From: GWA2-49-15 sp964359085
Lineage (GTDB): Bacteria; Bdellovibrionota; Bacteriovoracia; Bacteriovoracales; Bacteriovoracaceae
NCBI GenBank assembly: GCA_964359085.1
Contig: CAYHRT010000080.1
Location: 1 to 15,976, forward strand
DNA: 15,976 nucleotides
Direction of reading: 5' to 3'
Part shown: positions 14,114 through 15,976 of the stretch, piece after piece
How the letters are laid out: each line of letters begins with the position of its first letter
Numbering within the stretch: the stretch's first letter is position 1
Position numbers and translations under genes: made by a program
Notes under the pieces: model-generated
What the model saw: the letters and a program-made list of their open reading frames with translations, nothing else
Database searches by the model: none
Told to the model about the DNA's origin: nothing

Positions 14114-15886
14114 ATGGATCTTATAAAAAAAGTCTTGCATCAACCGGCCATGAATTGTTTAGCGCAATCTTTGCGGATCAATGTTCAGCAGCTCTTTAAT
14201 ATCTCCCTACCAGAAACCGACTTTTATCATCAGATAGTTCGGGCCCCAGACATCTCTCTTGGACACTTCGCCTTTCCCTGCTTCTCTCTGGCAAAAGAGC
14301 TGAAACAAGCACCACCTGTTCTTGCTCAAAAACTTGCCAGTCTGGGGAATTTTCCGTCTGTGATTAGTGCCGCCAAGGCCACTGGTCCCTATCTCAATTT
14401 TACCTTTACAGAAATCTTCTATGGCGAACAGATCCTCACCCCAATCATCAAGGGCGATTTTTTTAAGACACACCTCTTAAATAATCCGCCTGCCACGATG
14501 ATCGAGTACAGCCAGCCCAATACCCACAAAGAACTTCATGTCGGCCATATGAGAAATTTGTGTTTGGGTAATGCCTTGGTTCGTTTATACCGCTATACCG
14601 GCCATAAGGTCTATGCTGTTACATACCCAGGGGATGTTGGAACCCATGTAGCAAAATGCCTATGGTACATGAAAAAATTTAATCCCACGAGGTTGCCGAC
14701 CGAGAGTACATCAAAAGGCGCATGGCTTGGAGAACTCTACTCTAAGGCCAATAATATCTTGGAAGATCAGGTCGGAACGCCCGCAGAAGCGCAAAATCGC
14801 CAAGAACTGACCTTGATACTAAAACAACTTGAATCTCGCCGTGGTGAATATTTCGATTTATGGCGAGAAACTCGTGAATGGTCTATCCAACTCATGCATG
14901 ATGTCTATAAGTGGTCCAATGTAGAATTTGACTATTGGTTTTGGGAATCAGATTTTGATTCATATTCTCTACAATTGGCCCACGAGTATCATAAATTAGG
15001 ACTTTACATTGAGAGTGAGGGCGCCATCGGAATGGATTTAAGTCAAGATGGATTAGGCTTTTGCATGATCATAAAATCTGATGGAACAGGTCTCTACGCC
15101 ACCAAAGATATTGCGCTGGCACAAAAAAAATTCCAAAGCTATCCCATCGAAAAGAGTATTTACATTGTCGACAAACGTCAGGCCCACCACTTTAAACAAG
15201 TTTTTAAAGTTTTAGAGAAACTGGAATTTTCTCACGCAAAAGACTGCTACCATCTCCAATATGATTTTGTTGAACTTCCCAGCGGGGCCATGAGTTCTAG
15301 GAAGGGCAATATTGTTCCCATCATGGCCCTTATGGATCAGATGCAAGAAAAAATTAAAAACGACTTCCTCAATAAATATCAGTCCGAGTGGACCGCAGAA
15401 GAAATCAATCAAACGGCTAAGATTATCGCCAATGGTGCCATTAAATATGGCATGATCCGTATGGATAACTCACGAAAGATTGTTTTTGAAATGAGTGAAT
15501 GGCTTAAGCTTGATGGCGAGACCGGCCCCTACCTTCAATATGTCTGCGCCCGCATTAATTCTTTATTCTTGAAATTTCCAGCCACTAACCTGGAACAATC
15601 CGACTGGAGTCGGTTAAATAACCCAAAAGAGATCGCCTTAATGGCACATCTCTCCTTATTTAACACCACCACTGTGGACGCAACACTTTCGCACAAAACA
15701 CCTATTCTTTGCGGATACCTCTATGATCTCGGCAAGCTCTTTAACAATTTCTATGCCGAATGCGCGATTGGAAGATTAGATGACCTGAAACTAAAACAAG
15801 CCAGGATGGCCTTAACCTACGCCGTTGGCGCAGTGATGAAACAAGGATTAGCACTCCTAGGAATCGATGCCCCCGCTCGAATGTAA
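14114..15886 (+). CDS. argS: Arginyl-tRNA synthetase
   Basis: Class I aminoacyl-tRNA synthetase that charges tRNA-Arg. The 590-residue product is full length. The N-terminal additional domain (about 1-100) has the ISLGHFAFPCFSLAKELK and ATGPYLNF segments that precede the catalytic core. The HIGH motif is H-V-G-H (143-146) in EYSQPNTHKELHVGHMRN; the LYRYTGHKVYAVTYPGDVGTH block follows. The KMSKS equivalent is M-S-S-R-K-G (about 394-399), the degenerate form common in ArgRS. The DALR-type anticodon-binding region begins around ANGAIKYGMIRMD, and the protein ends with the typical ALLGIDAPARM. ATG 14114 follows GGGA with long spacing. A TATAAT lies 46 bases upstream. It appears to be transcribed alone, and nothing is odd within the coding sequence. 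Confidence 0.96.
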   Translation: MDLIKKVLHQPAMNCLAQSLRINVQQLFNISLPETDFYHQIVRAPDISLGHFAFPCFSLAKELKQAPPVLAQKLASLGNFPSVISAAKATGPYLNFTFTEIFYGEQILTPIIKGDFFKTHLLNNPPATMIEYSQPNTHKELHVGHMRNLCLGNALVRLYRYTGHKVYAVTYPGDVGTHVAKCLWYMKKFNPTRLPTESTSKGAWLGELYSKANNILEDQVGTPAEAQNRQELTLILKQLESRRGEYFDLWRETREWSIQLMHDVYKWSNVEFDYWFWESDFDSYSLQLAHEYHKLGLYIESEGAIGMDLSQDGLGFCMIIKSDGTGLYATKDIALAQKKFQSYPIEKSIYIVDKRQAHHFKQVFKVLEKLEFSHAKDCYHLQYDFVELPSGAMSSRKGNIVPIMALMDQMQEKIKNDFLNKYQSEWTAEEINQTAKIIANGAIKYGMIRMDNSRKIVFEMSEWLKLDGETGPYLQYVCARINSLFLKFPATNLEQSDWSRLNNPKEIALMAHLSLFNTTTVDATLSHKTPILCGYLYDLGKLFNNFYAECAIGRLDDLKLKQARMALTYAVGAVMKQGLALLGIDAPARM

Positions 15887-15976
15887 TACCAAACGCATAA
15901 ATTAACCATGGCGTCGTCAGCCTGCGGTCTCGCCGCCTGCGACGTGCTAACGCACGCCTCAGCGACTCGCCTTGTC
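15887..15976. repeat. GC-rich palindromic element after argS, probably a dispersed repeat/MITE, cut by window edge
   Basis: Just past the argS stop, composition jumps to about 70% GC (46 of 66 bases in 15911-15976), against AT-rich surroundings. Two adjacent hairpins are visible. One is a bulged 12-pair stem: CGTCG/CGACG (15912-15916 with 15940-15944), CAG/CTG (15918-15920 with 15937-15939) and GCGG/CCGC (15924-15927 with 15933-15936). The other is CGTGC-TAAC-GCACG (15943-15956). GCCTGCG occurs twice. The left side TAATACCAAACGCATAAATTAACC (taken from the argS stop at 15884) looks like one terminal inverted repeat, with the partner beyond the window. There is no T-run, so this is not a simple terminator. 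Confidence 0.45.

Overview
The window looks like core chromosome from a predatory-type or related deltaproteobacterium-like lineage (Bdellovibrionota, for example Bacteriovoracales or Bdellovibrionales). This is an inference from gene content: a type II secretion (T2SS) operon that includes GspN, a PilM-like GspL, an ihfA-merR pair, moderately AT-rich coding sequence, and frequent TTG/GTG starts. I cannot name the species. No tRNA, rRNA, CRISPR array, transposase or phage gene is visible, and no stretch over 300 bases lacks a gene.

Positions 2-6861 (+) carry the distal half of a T2SS operon: a 5'-truncated gspH, then gspI, gspJ, gspK, gspL, gspM and gspN. The first four overlap by a few bases. 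Three proteins (H, I, J) have a textbook prepilin site (G|F-[ST]-L-L-E), and GspK has the Glu5-less variant typical of its family. A good promoter candidate lies in the 81-base gap before gspL, so L-M-N (inner-membrane platform) may also be transcribed separately from the pseudopilins. An ispA-type polyprenyl synthase gene follows 15 bases after gspN and ends overlapping a convergent gene.

Positions 7858-12306 (-) carry a run read right to left: a type IIA topoisomerase B subunit, its A subunit, an IHF-alpha-like protein with a long acidic tail, and a MerR-family regulator. The topoisomerase pair is the most unusual part of the window. The A subunit is only 475 residues, has no C-terminal pinwheel domain, and several blocks read more like eukaryotic topoisomerase II than GyrA/ParC. 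The positions that usually bind quinolones are replaced.

Positions 12401-13505 (+) hold a secreted START/SRPBCC-like protein and a GNAT acetyltransferase, reading away from the topoisomerase genes across an 85-95 base divergent promoter region. A small secreted six-cysteine protein follows on the minus strand, then argS (+) with a perfect TATAAT upstream. The last ~90 bases after argS change abruptly to about 70% GC with nested hairpins and look like the start of a dispersed palindromic repeat or MITE cut by the window edge.

Functionally the window joins protein export (T2SS), isoprenoid chain synthesis, DNA topology and nucleoid architecture (topoisomerase plus IHF), and translation (ArgRS). 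I see no obvious defence or mobile system. The best candidates for something under-described are the eukaryote-like topoisomerase, the acidic-tailed IHF and the terminal repeat.
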